Source: Chitinophagaceae bacterium | Lineage (GTDB): Bacteria > Bacteroidota > Bacteroidia > Chitinophagales > Chitinophagaceae | Direction: 5' to 3' | DNA length: 5,143 nt | Assembly (NCBI GenBank): GCA_947472635.1 | Contig: CANJDY010000227.1 | Location: forward strand, 1-5,143 | Part shown: in pieces, positions 1 to 5,073 of the stretch | How the letters are laid out: every line of letters starts with the position of its first letter | Position numbering within the stretch: the first letter of the stretch is position 1 | The notes under the pieces: generated by a model | What the model was told of the DNA's origin: nothing | Seen by the model: only the letters and a program-made list of their open reading frames with translations | The model's database searches: none | Program-made: the position numbers and the translations under genes

Positions 1-416
1 ATATTCACCAAATCAAGCCAATCACCCTCTTTATCTACTATTTTGGTAGAAAAATGAGCGTTCATCTGACGGCCAGCACTAAATGGATCATGCTCAATAT
101 TGGGATCAGAAAATAACTGCGAAAAATATTGTTCCACTGTAGCTACACCTGCTGCAAACATAAAAGTCTGGTCACGGTAATACCCCGCCCTAAAATCACC
201 CGGTTTGAAAAATTTAGCAACGGCTACCTGAGCTACTTCCTTACCATCACCAAAAATGCCAAATTTAGCTTTGCCCGTCAAAACCTCCTTTCGACCCATT
301 AAGCTAGTTTCCCTGCTTTCACAAGCCATCCGGTAATCATTTAATACTGCATTGCGAAAGTGATCAAAACTCAACCTTTCTTGCAATGCAGTGTCATGGG
401 GATTTACTGTATCCAT
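1..416 (-). CDS. 2-oxoacid dehydrogenase E1 component, N-terminal part (likely fused alpha/beta type), cut by left edge
   Basis: Read on the minus strand from ATG at 416, 138 codons are open to the window edge. Visible motifs are GRKEVLTGKAKFG (residues 41-53), FGDGKEVAQ (55-63), GYYRDQT (78-84) and GRQMNAHF (115-122). The last two correspond to the conserved Tyr-Arg-Asp and Gly-Arg-Gln-Met-x-x-His segments of thiamine-diphosphate E1 alpha domains. This N-terminus matches my knowledge of the Bacteroidota single-chain E1 (alpha and beta halves joined, annotated as 2-oxoisovalerate or alpha-ketoacid dehydrogenase), which decarboxylates a 2-oxoacid and acylates the lipoyl E2 in the cytoplasm. 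The beta half and the catalytic core lie outside the window, so the fusion and substrate (branched-chain 2-oxoacid versus pyruvate or acetoin) are inference. The start is supported because conserved sequence begins near residue 17 and an exact -7 promoter box sits directly upstream. Confidence 0.88.
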   Translation of the reverse strand, partial: MDTVNPHDTALQERLSFDHFRNAVLNDYRMACESRETSLMGRKEVLTGKAKFGIFGDGKEVAQVAVAKFFKPGDFRAGYYRDQTFMFAAGVATVEQYFSQLFSDPNIEHDPFSAGRQMNAHFSTKIVDKEGDWLDLVN

Positions 417-420
417 TTAA

Positions 421-428
421 CAAAAGTA
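421..428 (-). promoter_or_regulatory. Bacteroidota -7 promoter box for the E1 gene
   Basis: The plus strand reads CAAAAGTA, so the minus strand reads TACTTTTG, an exact match to TAnnTTTG. Only four bases separate the box from the ATG at 416, so transcription would be expected to begin at or next to the start codon. I see no clear TTG-type -33 element at the usual distance. Confidence 0.5.
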
Positions 429-684
429 AATTATACTAGTGAAGTTTGTTAAAAATATGGTAATCAAACAAACAATTTTCAAAATTTTATTCAGTTTTTT
501 TAAATTTGCTCCTAATATAACAGTTTTATAAGTAATACAAAAGACTGATTATATGCCACTAATTTGTGTAATGCAGAAAAACACCAACCCTAACTACTAT
601 CAAATAAGTATAATTTTTAAACATTGCACCTGTCTTATTAGTAAAATAATATTTTAAAAAAATGCCAAAAGTTCTTAAAAAGCA

Positions 685-692
685 TTAATTTG
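685..692 (+). promoter_or_regulatory. Possible -7 box for the DUF1566 gene
   Basis: TTAATTTG matches TAnnTTTG except at the second position. It ends 23 bases before the ATG at 716, a sensible spacing for a short leader. No good -33 element is visible, and A/T-rich DNA produces such near-matches by chance. Confidence 0.25.
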
Positions 693-715
693 TATCCAAA
701 ATAAACCAAATAGCC

Positions 716-1117
716 ATGAAAAAACAGATTATTCCAATTGTGCTTTTGCTTGTTGTACCCTTATTGTTTGGCTCCTTCAGCAATGCTACTGCACAATCAA
801 ATATAGTCGGCAAGACTGTTCCAATTCCAATTCAATATTCTTTACAAGTAGCTCAATTTGACTTTCCAAATCAAATGAATTGGGCTGATGCTAAAAAGGC
901 CTGTGAAGCATTGGGTGAAGGCTGGAGATTGCCAACGAAAGATGAACTAAATTCAATGTATATTAATAAAAACACCATTGGTGGGTTTTCAACTAACTCC
1001 TATTGGAGTTCCAGTGAAATGGGAAATTTTGTTTGGAATCAATATTTCAACTTTGGCGGAAGGGAACCTGACCGAAGGACCAATATGAACTATGTACGGG
1101 CTGTTAAACCGCTTTAA
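716..1117 (+). CDS. Short exported DUF1566 / Lcl C-terminal-like domain protein
   Basis: The 133-residue product starts with a signal peptide: MKK, a hydrophobic core at about residues 6-19, then NATAQS, with likely cleavage near residue 26 or 27. The mature part carries one small domain. Its marks are WADAKKACEALGEGWRLPTKDEL (residues 56-78; key parts are the AC..LG.GWRLPT core), YWSSSE (96-101), WNQYFNFG (107-114) and the ending YVRAVKPL. This series (GWRLPT.DEL, then YWSS.E, then W.Q.F..G, then VRAV) is typical of DUF1566 and the related fibrobacter-major-paralogue domains of secreted Bacteroidota proteins. No enzymatic residue set is recognisable and the molecular function is unknown; a binding or structural role in the periplasm or outside the cell is inference. 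It is a stand-alone domain, shorter than many relatives that carry extra modules. It lies 149 bases before the DUF1573 gene on the same strand, with no shared function evident. Confidence 0.8.
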   Translation: MKKQIIPIVLLLVVPLLFGSFSNATAQSNIVGKTVPIPIQYSLQVAQFDFPNQMNWADAKKACEALGEGWRLPTKDELNSMYINKNTIGGFSTNSYWSSSEMGNFVWNQYFNFGGREPDRRTNMNYVRAVKPL

Positions 1118-1266
1118 CAACTAATGGAACTTTTTTGAATAGTACAGCGAAGCCCCCCTTTTTCAAATCCTCCTAGAGAGATAACCAGCAATTTAATTTT
1201 TATATTACAAGCTATACAATAAATTGGGTCCTTTCATCATTAATAAAATAACAAAATACACTTACA

Positions 1267-1713
1267 ATGAAAAAAATCTTACTGGCAAGCATGTTATTCA
1301 CTTTTGTTACCAATTGCTTTGCACAGAAAAAAGTAGATGACGTAGCAAAATTTGCATCAGAAACCATTAACCTCGGAAATATCAAACAGGGAGTACCAAC
1401 GAAAGGAGTTTTCACCCTTACTAATATTGGTGGGCAAGCTTTGATTATTGAACAGGCAAATCCTACCTGTGGATGCACTATTTCCGATTATACCAAAGAG
1501 CCAATCGCAGCCGGCAAAAATGGTGTGATTAATGCTACTTATAATGCTGCCAATCCTGGCCATTTTGATAAACACCTGACTGTTAAATTTGCAGGTATTG
1601 ATGAGGTGAAAAGTATTACGCTGACTGGGGATGTATTAAGCGCTGAGGAGTTTGATAAAATAAAAACTACAGAGTCGGCTAAGCCCGTAAAAGCTGCTAA
1701 AAAAGCAAAATAA
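1267..1713 (+). CDS. Exported DUF1573 domain protein
   Basis: The 148-residue product has a signal peptide at residues 1-20 (MKKILL, hydrophobic stretch, then NCFAQ), probably cut after FAQ. Cys17 is not in a good lipobox (VTNC), so a lipoprotein is less likely. Residues about 26-122 form a DUF1573 domain, a beta-sandwich of the Ig/ASH type. Its diagnostic segment is NPTCGCTISDYTKEPIAAGK (residues 65-84), with the CGC pair at Cys68 and Cys70, followed by TYNAANPGHFDKHLTV (91-106). The C-terminal tail (about 125-148) is charged and rich in Lys and Ala. DUF1573 proteins are common in Bacteroidota periplasm or surface, but no biochemical role is established to my knowledge. The gene is followed 14 bases after its stop by a strong hairpin terminator. 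Confidence is high for the family, none for function. Confidence 0.9.
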   Translation: MKKILLASMLFTFVTNCFAQKKVDDVAKFASETINLGNIKQGVPTKGVFTLTNIGGQALIIEQANPTCGCTISDYTKEPIAAGKNGVINATYNAANPGHFDKHLTVKFAGIDEVKSITLTGDVLSAEEFDKIKTTESAKPVKAAKKAK

Positions 1714-1727
1714 TTTTTACTTTAGTT

Positions 1728-1764
1728 CAATAAAAAACCTCCGCTAACCGGAGGTTTTTTATTG
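1728..1764. terminator. Bidirectional rho-independent terminator between convergent genes
   Basis: A perfect 16-bp inverted repeat: CAATAAAAAACCTCCG (1728-1743), loop CTAAC (1744-1748), CGGAGGTTTTTTATTG (1749-1764). The GC core CCTCCG/CGGAGG is flanked by A6 on the left and T6 on the right, so each strand shows a stem followed by a U-run. It ends the DUF1573 transcript on the plus strand. On the minus strand it abuts the TAA stop (1767-1765) of the EamA gene with no gap. Confidence 0.93.
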
Positions 1765-2649
1765 TTATTGAACAGCCTTTTTCTTATTTCCCCAATACAC
1801 TCCTAATAAAATAATCAATAAGCAAACTATTTGCTTCAAGTTATATACTTCTCCATAAAAAACACCCCATCCAATGGCAACAAATGGAATTCCATAAGTA
1901 ACCATACTGGCAAAAACCCCTCCTGCTCGCTTAACCAGTGTATAGAAAATAATACTAGCGAATGCCGTACCAACTATACCTAAAAAAGCAGCGGCACTTA
2001 TCGCAATGAACAGCTGGTGGTTAACCTGTGGAAAATTAAAAAAGCCACTGACTATCAGCACCAGCAAGGCAGGAATTGCATTCAGAGAGAGTGCAATAGC
2101 AGCAATATGTAAGGAAGGAATCGGAAGCAAATGCTTTGCCACCATGTTGACATTAAACCCATATAAAAAGGCGGCTAATACAACAAAAGAAACGAATATA
2201 ATGTGCTTGCTTTCTTGCATATGCCCCTTACTAAATAACAATAAAAAACTACCGATAAATGCAATCAGTATTCCAATAATTTTATTACGGGAAGTTCTAG
2301 TATTATAAAAAAGCGCACCCGTTACAATCACAAAAATCGGTGTAAGACAATTTAGGGTACCAGCAAGTGAACTTTCAATTCCCTCTTCTGCCAAACAAAA
2401 TAAAAAAGCAGGAAGCAGGCTACCCAGTGTGCCCGACATAAAAACTAAAAAGAGCTTATTACCTGGGATATGCCGAATGTTTTTTATGGTGGTGGGTAAT
2501 AGTACCAATCCTGCAAAAACTATCCGCAAAGCCGCTATTTGGTATGGCCCTAGGTGGTTATCCAACCCTATTTTCATCAAAATAAAGCTACTTCCCCATA
2601 TAATGGATAGTGCCGCAAAGATTAACCAATTGAGCAGATTTTTATTCAC
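1765..2649 (-). CDS. EamA/DMT-superfamily inner-membrane transporter (GTG start)
   Basis: The 294-residue protein has about ten hydrophobic helices arranged as two EamA repeats (about residues 7-139 and 151-287), the usual length and layout of drug/metabolite transporters. Family marks include the N-terminal IIWGSSFILMKIGL (16-29), PYQIAALRIVFAGLVLLP (35-52), the helix-rich SSLAGTLNCLTPIFV (93-107) in repeat 1, and AGGVFASMVTYGIPFVAIGWGVFYGE (242-267; the Pro and the final Gly-Glu are typical) in repeat 2. The substrate cannot be read from sequence; relatives export amino acids, metabolites or drugs. The first codon is GTG (2649): the frame upstream reaches a TAA after five codons with no ATG, and the next Met is residue 25, inside helix 1. 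It is a single-gene unit, convergent with the DUF1573 gene and divergent from mscL. Confidence 0.92.
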   Translation of the reverse strand: MNKNLLNWLIFAALSIIWGSSFILMKIGLDNHLGPYQIAALRIVFAGLVLLPTTIKNIRHIPGNKLFLVFMSGTLGSLLPAFLFCLAEEGIESSLAGTLNCLTPIFVIVTGALFYNTRTSRNKIIGILIAFIGSFLLLFSKGHMQESKHIIFVSFVVLAAFLYGFNVNMVAKHLLPIPSLHIAAIALSLNAIPALLVLIVSGFFNFPQVNHQLFIAISAAAFLGIVGTAFASIIFYTLVKRAGGVFASMVTYGIPFVAIGWGVFYGEVYNLKQIVCLLIILLGVYWGNKKKAVQ

Positions 2650-2653
2650 CCTG

Positions 2654-2686
2654 CAAAGTTGCCTTTAATAAATTAAATAAGGGCAA
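2654..2686 (-). promoter_or_regulatory. Probable promoter of the EamA transporter gene
   Basis: On the minus strand a TTG (2686-2684) is followed after 22 bases by CAACTTTG (2661-2654), one mismatch from TAnnTTTG. The spacing is close to the Bacteroidota -33/-7 arrangement. The box ends four bases before the GTG, which would give a leaderless or nearly leaderless mRNA. Confidence 0.4.
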
Positions 2687-2701
2687 TGGCTGAAAAATAG
2701 T

Positions 2702-2713
2702 TTGACTAGTCAA
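2702..2713. promoter_or_regulatory. 12-bp perfect palindrome in the EamA-mscL divergent gap, possible operator
   Basis: TTGACTAGTCAA is a perfect palindrome. With two mismatched pairs it can be stretched to 2698-2717. It lies 52 bases upstream of the EamA start and 104 bases upstream of mscL, a plausible place for a dimeric regulator to bind. No regulator gene is in the window and I cannot name one, so the operator role is inference. Confidence 0.3.
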
Positions 2714-2755
2714 TTTAGCTGCTACTGAAACAAAAAGTCTATTTACAAATTAAAA

Positions 2756-2771
2756 AAATACTATATTTAAA
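2756..2771 (+). repeat. 16-base A/T-rich sequence, copy 1 of 2
   Basis: AAATACTATATTTAAA occurs here, 46 bases before the mscL start, and again at 5050-5065 after the pirin gene. It contains TATATTTA, one mismatch from TAnnTTTG, so it could be the mscL -7 region. A/T-rich gaps can share such words by chance. Confidence 0.3.
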
Positions 2772-2817
2772 CTCAATTACTGGTAAACAATATTTTACGC
2801 ACTTAAATTTTTAAACA

Positions 2818-3192
2818 ATGGGATTTGTAAAAGAGTTCAAAGAATTCATCCTAAAGGGAAATATCATTGATCTTGCGGTGGCGGTAGTAATCGGCAGTGC
2901 ATTTGGAGCAATCATCTCTTCATTAGTAAACGATGTGATAACTCCGCTATTATTAACCCCAGCACTAAAAGCCGCACAGGTTGAAAACCTAGATAAATTA
3001 ACCTGGGGAGCTGTTAAATATGGTAATTTTCTTGCAGCCATCATTCAATTTGCTATTATTTCACTGGTACTTTTCACTACCGTTAAGACAATGAATGCTA
3101 TGATTAAAAAAAAGCAGGCAACTGTGACTCCTAGCGGTCCTTCCACCACAGATCAGTTACTGACGGAAATAAGGGATGCTTTACAAAAATAA
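2818..3192 (+). CDS. mscL: Large-conductance mechanosensitive channel MscL
   Basis: The 124-residue product is an inner-membrane homopentameric channel that opens under membrane tension and releases solutes during osmotic downshock. The N-terminus carries the family signature: amphipathic helix GFVKEFKEFILKGN (residues 2-15), then DLAVAVVIGSAFGAIISSLVNDVITP (18-43) forming the pore-lining helix TM1. A short external loop (about 45-68) leads into VKYGNFLAAIIQFAIISLVLF (66-86), which is TM2. A basic stretch KKK (97-99) and a C-terminal helix DQLLTEIRDALQK (112-124) match the cytoplasmic bundle of the family. Length is slightly below the E. coli protein, which is normal. No key segment is missing. 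It is divergent from the EamA gene and 180 bases before the preferred scpA start; nothing suggests a shared function. Confidence 0.97.
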   Translation: MGFVKEFKEFILKGNIIDLAVAVVIGSAFGAIISSLVNDVITPLLLTPALKAAQVENLDKLTWGAVKYGNFLAAIIQFAIISLVLFTTVKTMNAMIKKKQATVTPSGPSTTDQLLTEIRDALQK

Positions 3193-3332
3193 TTATTTTG
3201 CAGTGCCATTTTGCCAAACCGGGCCAAATTGACGAGTAGGATTGCTGAAACGGTAAATCCACCTAATTTACCTGTATTATCCACAATACCACCTGAATTG
3301 CTTCAAAATAGTAATTCTCTAATAAGTTTCTA

Positions 3333-3340
3333 TACATTTG
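3333..3340 (+). promoter_or_regulatory. Bacteroidota -7 promoter box upstream of scpA
   Basis: TACATTTG is an exact TAnnTTTG match ending 32 bases before the TTG at 3373. A start a few bases downstream would leave a leader of about 25 bases. No TTG element lies at the standard -33 distance (the nearest, 3298-3300, is about 32 bases upstream). The box supports a scpA start downstream of it. Confidence 0.45.
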
Positions 3341-3372
3341 CCCCGATCATTTATCATAAAATTTTTAAGACA

Positions 3373-4170
3373 TTGAATACGGCTACTTACCAGATAAAGT
3401 TGGACCAGTTTGAAGGACCCTTTGACCTGCTGCTTTTTTTTATTGAAAGAGATGAACTCGATATTTACAATATTCCTATCACTAAAATAACGAATGATTT
3501 TCTTGATTTCATCCACCATTCTGAAAAACTAAATATTGAACTCAGCAGTGAATTTATTTTATTCATCAGTACTTTGATGCGTATCAAGGCCAAGATGCTG
3601 ATACCCCGAAAAGAAATTGACCTTCATGGAAATGAAATTGATCCTAGACTGGAATTAATCAACAAAATACTAGAATACAAAAGATTTAAGGAAGCCTCCA
3701 TCAAAATGGCTGAATTGGAAGAAATCCGTATGCTGATGATTAAAAGAGGCAACCTTCAAAAGGAACTTACCCAAATTGGTGAGGATCTTGGGGAGGGAAC
3801 AGAGATCCAAGCGGTCACCCTTTTTAAGTTAATGAAAGCTTTTGAAAAAGTAGCTCAGCGACTAAAGGAACGGAATAACCAGCCAGTCCATACTGTTGTA
3901 CAATACAACTACACGATGGAACAAAGCAGGGAATTTATGCTCGATACCTGCCGAAAAGAAAAGACCGTTTCTTTTGAAAAAATATTTGATGTATGTGAAA
4001 ACCGCATCCATGCCATCTTTCTTTTTTTAAGTTTGTTGGAACTCGTACAACAAAAATACATGATACTGGTGTCAGGAGAAGGAAGGAATAATTTCATCAT
4101 CGAATACAATGAAAACAGAGAAGAAGACAATTCTGCCCCGCTTGATTACAACGAGATGACCAGTTTTTAA
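3373..4170 (+). CDS. scpA: Segregation and condensation protein A (ScpA), kleisin of SMC-ScpAB
   Basis: The product, 265 residues from TTG 3373, is the kleisin subunit that bridges the SMC head domains with ScpB in the bacterial condensin that organises and segregates the chromosome. The hallmark is FEGPFDLLLFFIERDELDIY (residues 13-32) followed by NIPITKIT. Next come an N-terminal helical bundle with ELSSEFILFISTLMRIKAKMLIPR (56-79 approx.), a charged middle and a C-terminal winged-helix region, VSFEKIFDVCENRIHAIFLFLSLLELVQ (about 200-227), which binds the SMC head. The frame stays open upstream to 3211 (another TTG), but there is no in-frame ATG before the hallmark. The extra 54 residues do not resemble ScpA, and an exact -7 box falls inside them, so TTG 3373 is preferred. 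Family assignment is very sure; the start is moderately sure. No scpB is adjacent in this window. Confidence 0.93.
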   Translation: MNTATYQIKLDQFEGPFDLLLFFIERDELDIYNIPITKITNDFLDFIHHSEKLNIELSSEFILFISTLMRIKAKMLIPRKEIDLHGNEIDPRLELINKILEYKRFKEASIKMAELEEIRMLMIKRGNLQKELTQIGEDLGEGTEIQAVTLFKLMKAFEKVAQRLKERNNQPVHTVVQYNYTMEQSREFMLDTCRKEKTVSFEKIFDVCENRIHAIFLFLSLLELVQQKYMILVSGEGRNNFIIEYNENREEDNSAPLDYNEMTSF

Positions 4171-4243
4171 ACAGCTCGAATTGCCAAATTTTATATAGCG
4201 TAAAGTATTGAACAATCTCCAACATGGAATGGAATAATTGTCA

Positions 4244-4259
4244 TGCCAATTGCTTGGCA
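4244..4259. promoter_or_regulatory. Small hairpin/inverted repeat between scpA and the pirin gene
   Basis: TGCCAA (4244-4249), loop TTGC, TTGGCA (4254-4259) form a perfect 6-bp inverted repeat. No strict T-run follows (CCTTATTTGATG), so it is a poor terminator for scpA. Its position 42 bases before the pirin ATG would also suit an operator. Its role is unresolved. Confidence 0.3.
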
Positions 4260-4301
4260 CCTTATTTGATGTTTAAACACTGAATAGTAAAATACAAGAT
4301 A

Positions 4302-5012
4302 ATGAGAACAATCGTACAAAAAGCTGCGGAAAGAGGCACAGCAGATTATGGATGGCTGAAGCCCAATTTTTATTTTAGTTTTGGCCAATATTACAATCCG
4401 GATAAAGTTCATTTTGGAATGCTGCGCGTATTAAATGACGACTTCATCGCCGGAGGTGGTAAATTTCAAACACATCCGCATGACAATATGGAAATCGTAA
4501 CCATACCCTTTTCAGGTGCACTAGAACATCGAGATAGTACAGGTGGAGCAGGACTGATAAAAGCTGGAGATATTCAAATAATGAGTGCCGGCACTGGAGT
4601 GGAACATTCCGAAGCGAACGCATCTGCCACCGAACCTGTTACACTTTTTCAGGTATGGGTTTTCCCAAAAGTAAAAAACATTAGCCCCCGGTACGACCAG
4701 CGAAGCTTTGACATAACTGACCGAATTAACCAATGGCAGGTGGTGGTTTCGCCTAGGGAGGAAGATGGGGCTTTATGGATTAACCAAGATGCACGTTTTT
4801 CACTAACCAAATTATCAGCAGGCAATTCCTTATCCTATACCAATGCATTTAAAGGCAATGGAGTGTATTTGGTTGTAATGAATGGATCGGTAAAAATGAA
4901 TGACATTTCACTTGGGAGAAGGGACGCTATAGGTATTTCAGAGACAGATAGTTTTTCCATAACCGCCAGCGAAGACGCTGAGTTACTGGCAGTGGAAATA
5001 CCAATGAATTAA
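4302..5012 (+). CDS. Pirin family bicupin protein (YhhW-like, putative quercetin 2,3-dioxygenase)
   Basis: The 236-residue product has the pirin layout: an N-terminal cupin (about residues 15-125) with the metal site and a degenerate C-terminal cupin (about 150-235). The N-terminus (RTIVQKAAERG) is followed by FSFGQYYNP (25-33), FGMLRVLNDDFIAGGGKFQTHPHDNMEIVT (38-67, where GGG.F..HPHDNMEI is the signature) and IMSAGTGVEHSEAN (93-106). The metal ligands of the family are present as His58, His60, His102 and Glu104, matching the His-His-His-Glu set described for E. coli YhhW. The protein should therefore bind a metal such as iron and may have quercetinase-like activity, but the physiological substrate in Bacteroidota is unknown. 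The second cupin lacks the His/Glu set, as usual. ATG 4302 gives the standard pirin N-terminus. It is probably a single-gene unit, 131 bases after scpA. Confidence 0.94.
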   Translation: MRTIVQKAAERGTADYGWLKPNFYFSFGQYYNPDKVHFGMLRVLNDDFIAGGGKFQTHPHDNMEIVTIPFSGALEHRDSTGGAGLIKAGDIQIMSAGTGVEHSEANASATEPVTLFQVWVFPKVKNISPRYDQRSFDITDRINQWQVVVSPREEDGALWINQDARFSLTKLSAGNSLSYTNAFKGNGVYLVVMNGSVKMNDISLGRRDAIGISETDSFSITASEDAELLAVEIPMN

Positions 5013-5015
5013 TTC

Positions 5016-5053
5016 ATTTCGTTTGCAACTTTTCAAAAACCCCTGAACGAAAT
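5016..5053. terminator. Weak inverted repeat after the pirin gene, possible terminator
   Basis: ATTTCGTT (5016-5023) and AACGAAAT (5046-5053) are perfect 8-bp complements separated by 22 bases, starting three bases after the pirin stop. The stem is A/T-rich and no T-run follows on either strand, so termination is uncertain. Its place between two apparently convergent genes is what suggests the role. Confidence 0.25.
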
Positions 5054-5065
5054 ACTATATTTAAA
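5050..5065 (+). repeat. 16-base A/T-rich sequence, copy 2 of 2
   Basis: AAATACTATATTTAAA is identical to the word at 2756-2771 upstream of mscL. Here it lies between the pirin stop and the right-edge reading frame and overlaps the right arm of the 5016-5053 inverted repeat. Confidence 0.3.
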
Positions 5066-5073
5066 GAGAAACT

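Larger units (their letters stand above)
417..715. other. AT-rich divergent intergenic region, no gene seen
   Basis: This gap separates the minus-strand E1 gene from the plus-strand DUF1566 gene. It is strongly A/T-biased with frequent stops in all frames. It holds the E1 -7 box at its left end, an exact plus-strand TAAATTTG at 501-508 (about 200 bases from the next start, so doubtful as its promoter), a one-mismatch box TTAATTTG at 685-692, and an A/T-only palindrome at 642-656. I see no tRNA, no recognisable riboswitch and no believable small ORF. Confidence 0.6.

Noticed and set aside
501..508. Exact TAAATTTG as promoter of the DUF1566 gene
   Set aside because: It is about 207 bases upstream of the start, has no -33 partner and sits in a run of A and T where matches are expected by chance.
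642..656. Palindrome TAAAATA-A-TATTTTA
   Set aside because: Composed only of A and T in a strongly A/T-biased gap, so it is probably chance.
553..657. 34-codon plus-strand ORF starting MPLICVMQKN
   Set aside because: Very short, Ile- and Cys-rich in A/T-rich DNA, with no recognisable domain or good start context.
716..1117. Target protein of a diversity-generating retroelement
   Set aside because: The domain may share a lectin-like fold with such targets, but there is no reverse transcriptase, template repeat or adenine-biased repeat pair in the window.
1131..1195. Possible terminator after the DUF1566 gene (TTTGAA ... TTCAAA)
   Set aside because: Short A/T stem with a long loop and no following T-run.
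2006..2668. Open frames on the plus strand opposite the EamA gene, and similar antisense frames opposite the DUF1573, mscL, scpA and pirin genes
   Set aside because: They lack domain features and merely mirror the codon structure of clearly coding opposite strands.
3170..3320. Minus-strand open stretch opposite the mscL-scpA gap (SGGIVDNTGKLGGFTVSAIL...)
   Set aside because: It is bounded by stops (about 49 codons), overlaps the 3' end of mscL and matches no family I recognise. It looks protein-like in composition but is unsupported.
3211..3372. N-terminal extension of ScpA starting at TTG 3211
   Set aside because: The 54 extra residues do not resemble ScpA, which normally begins only a few residues before the FEGPFDLLL hallmark, and an exact -7 promoter box lies inside the stretch.
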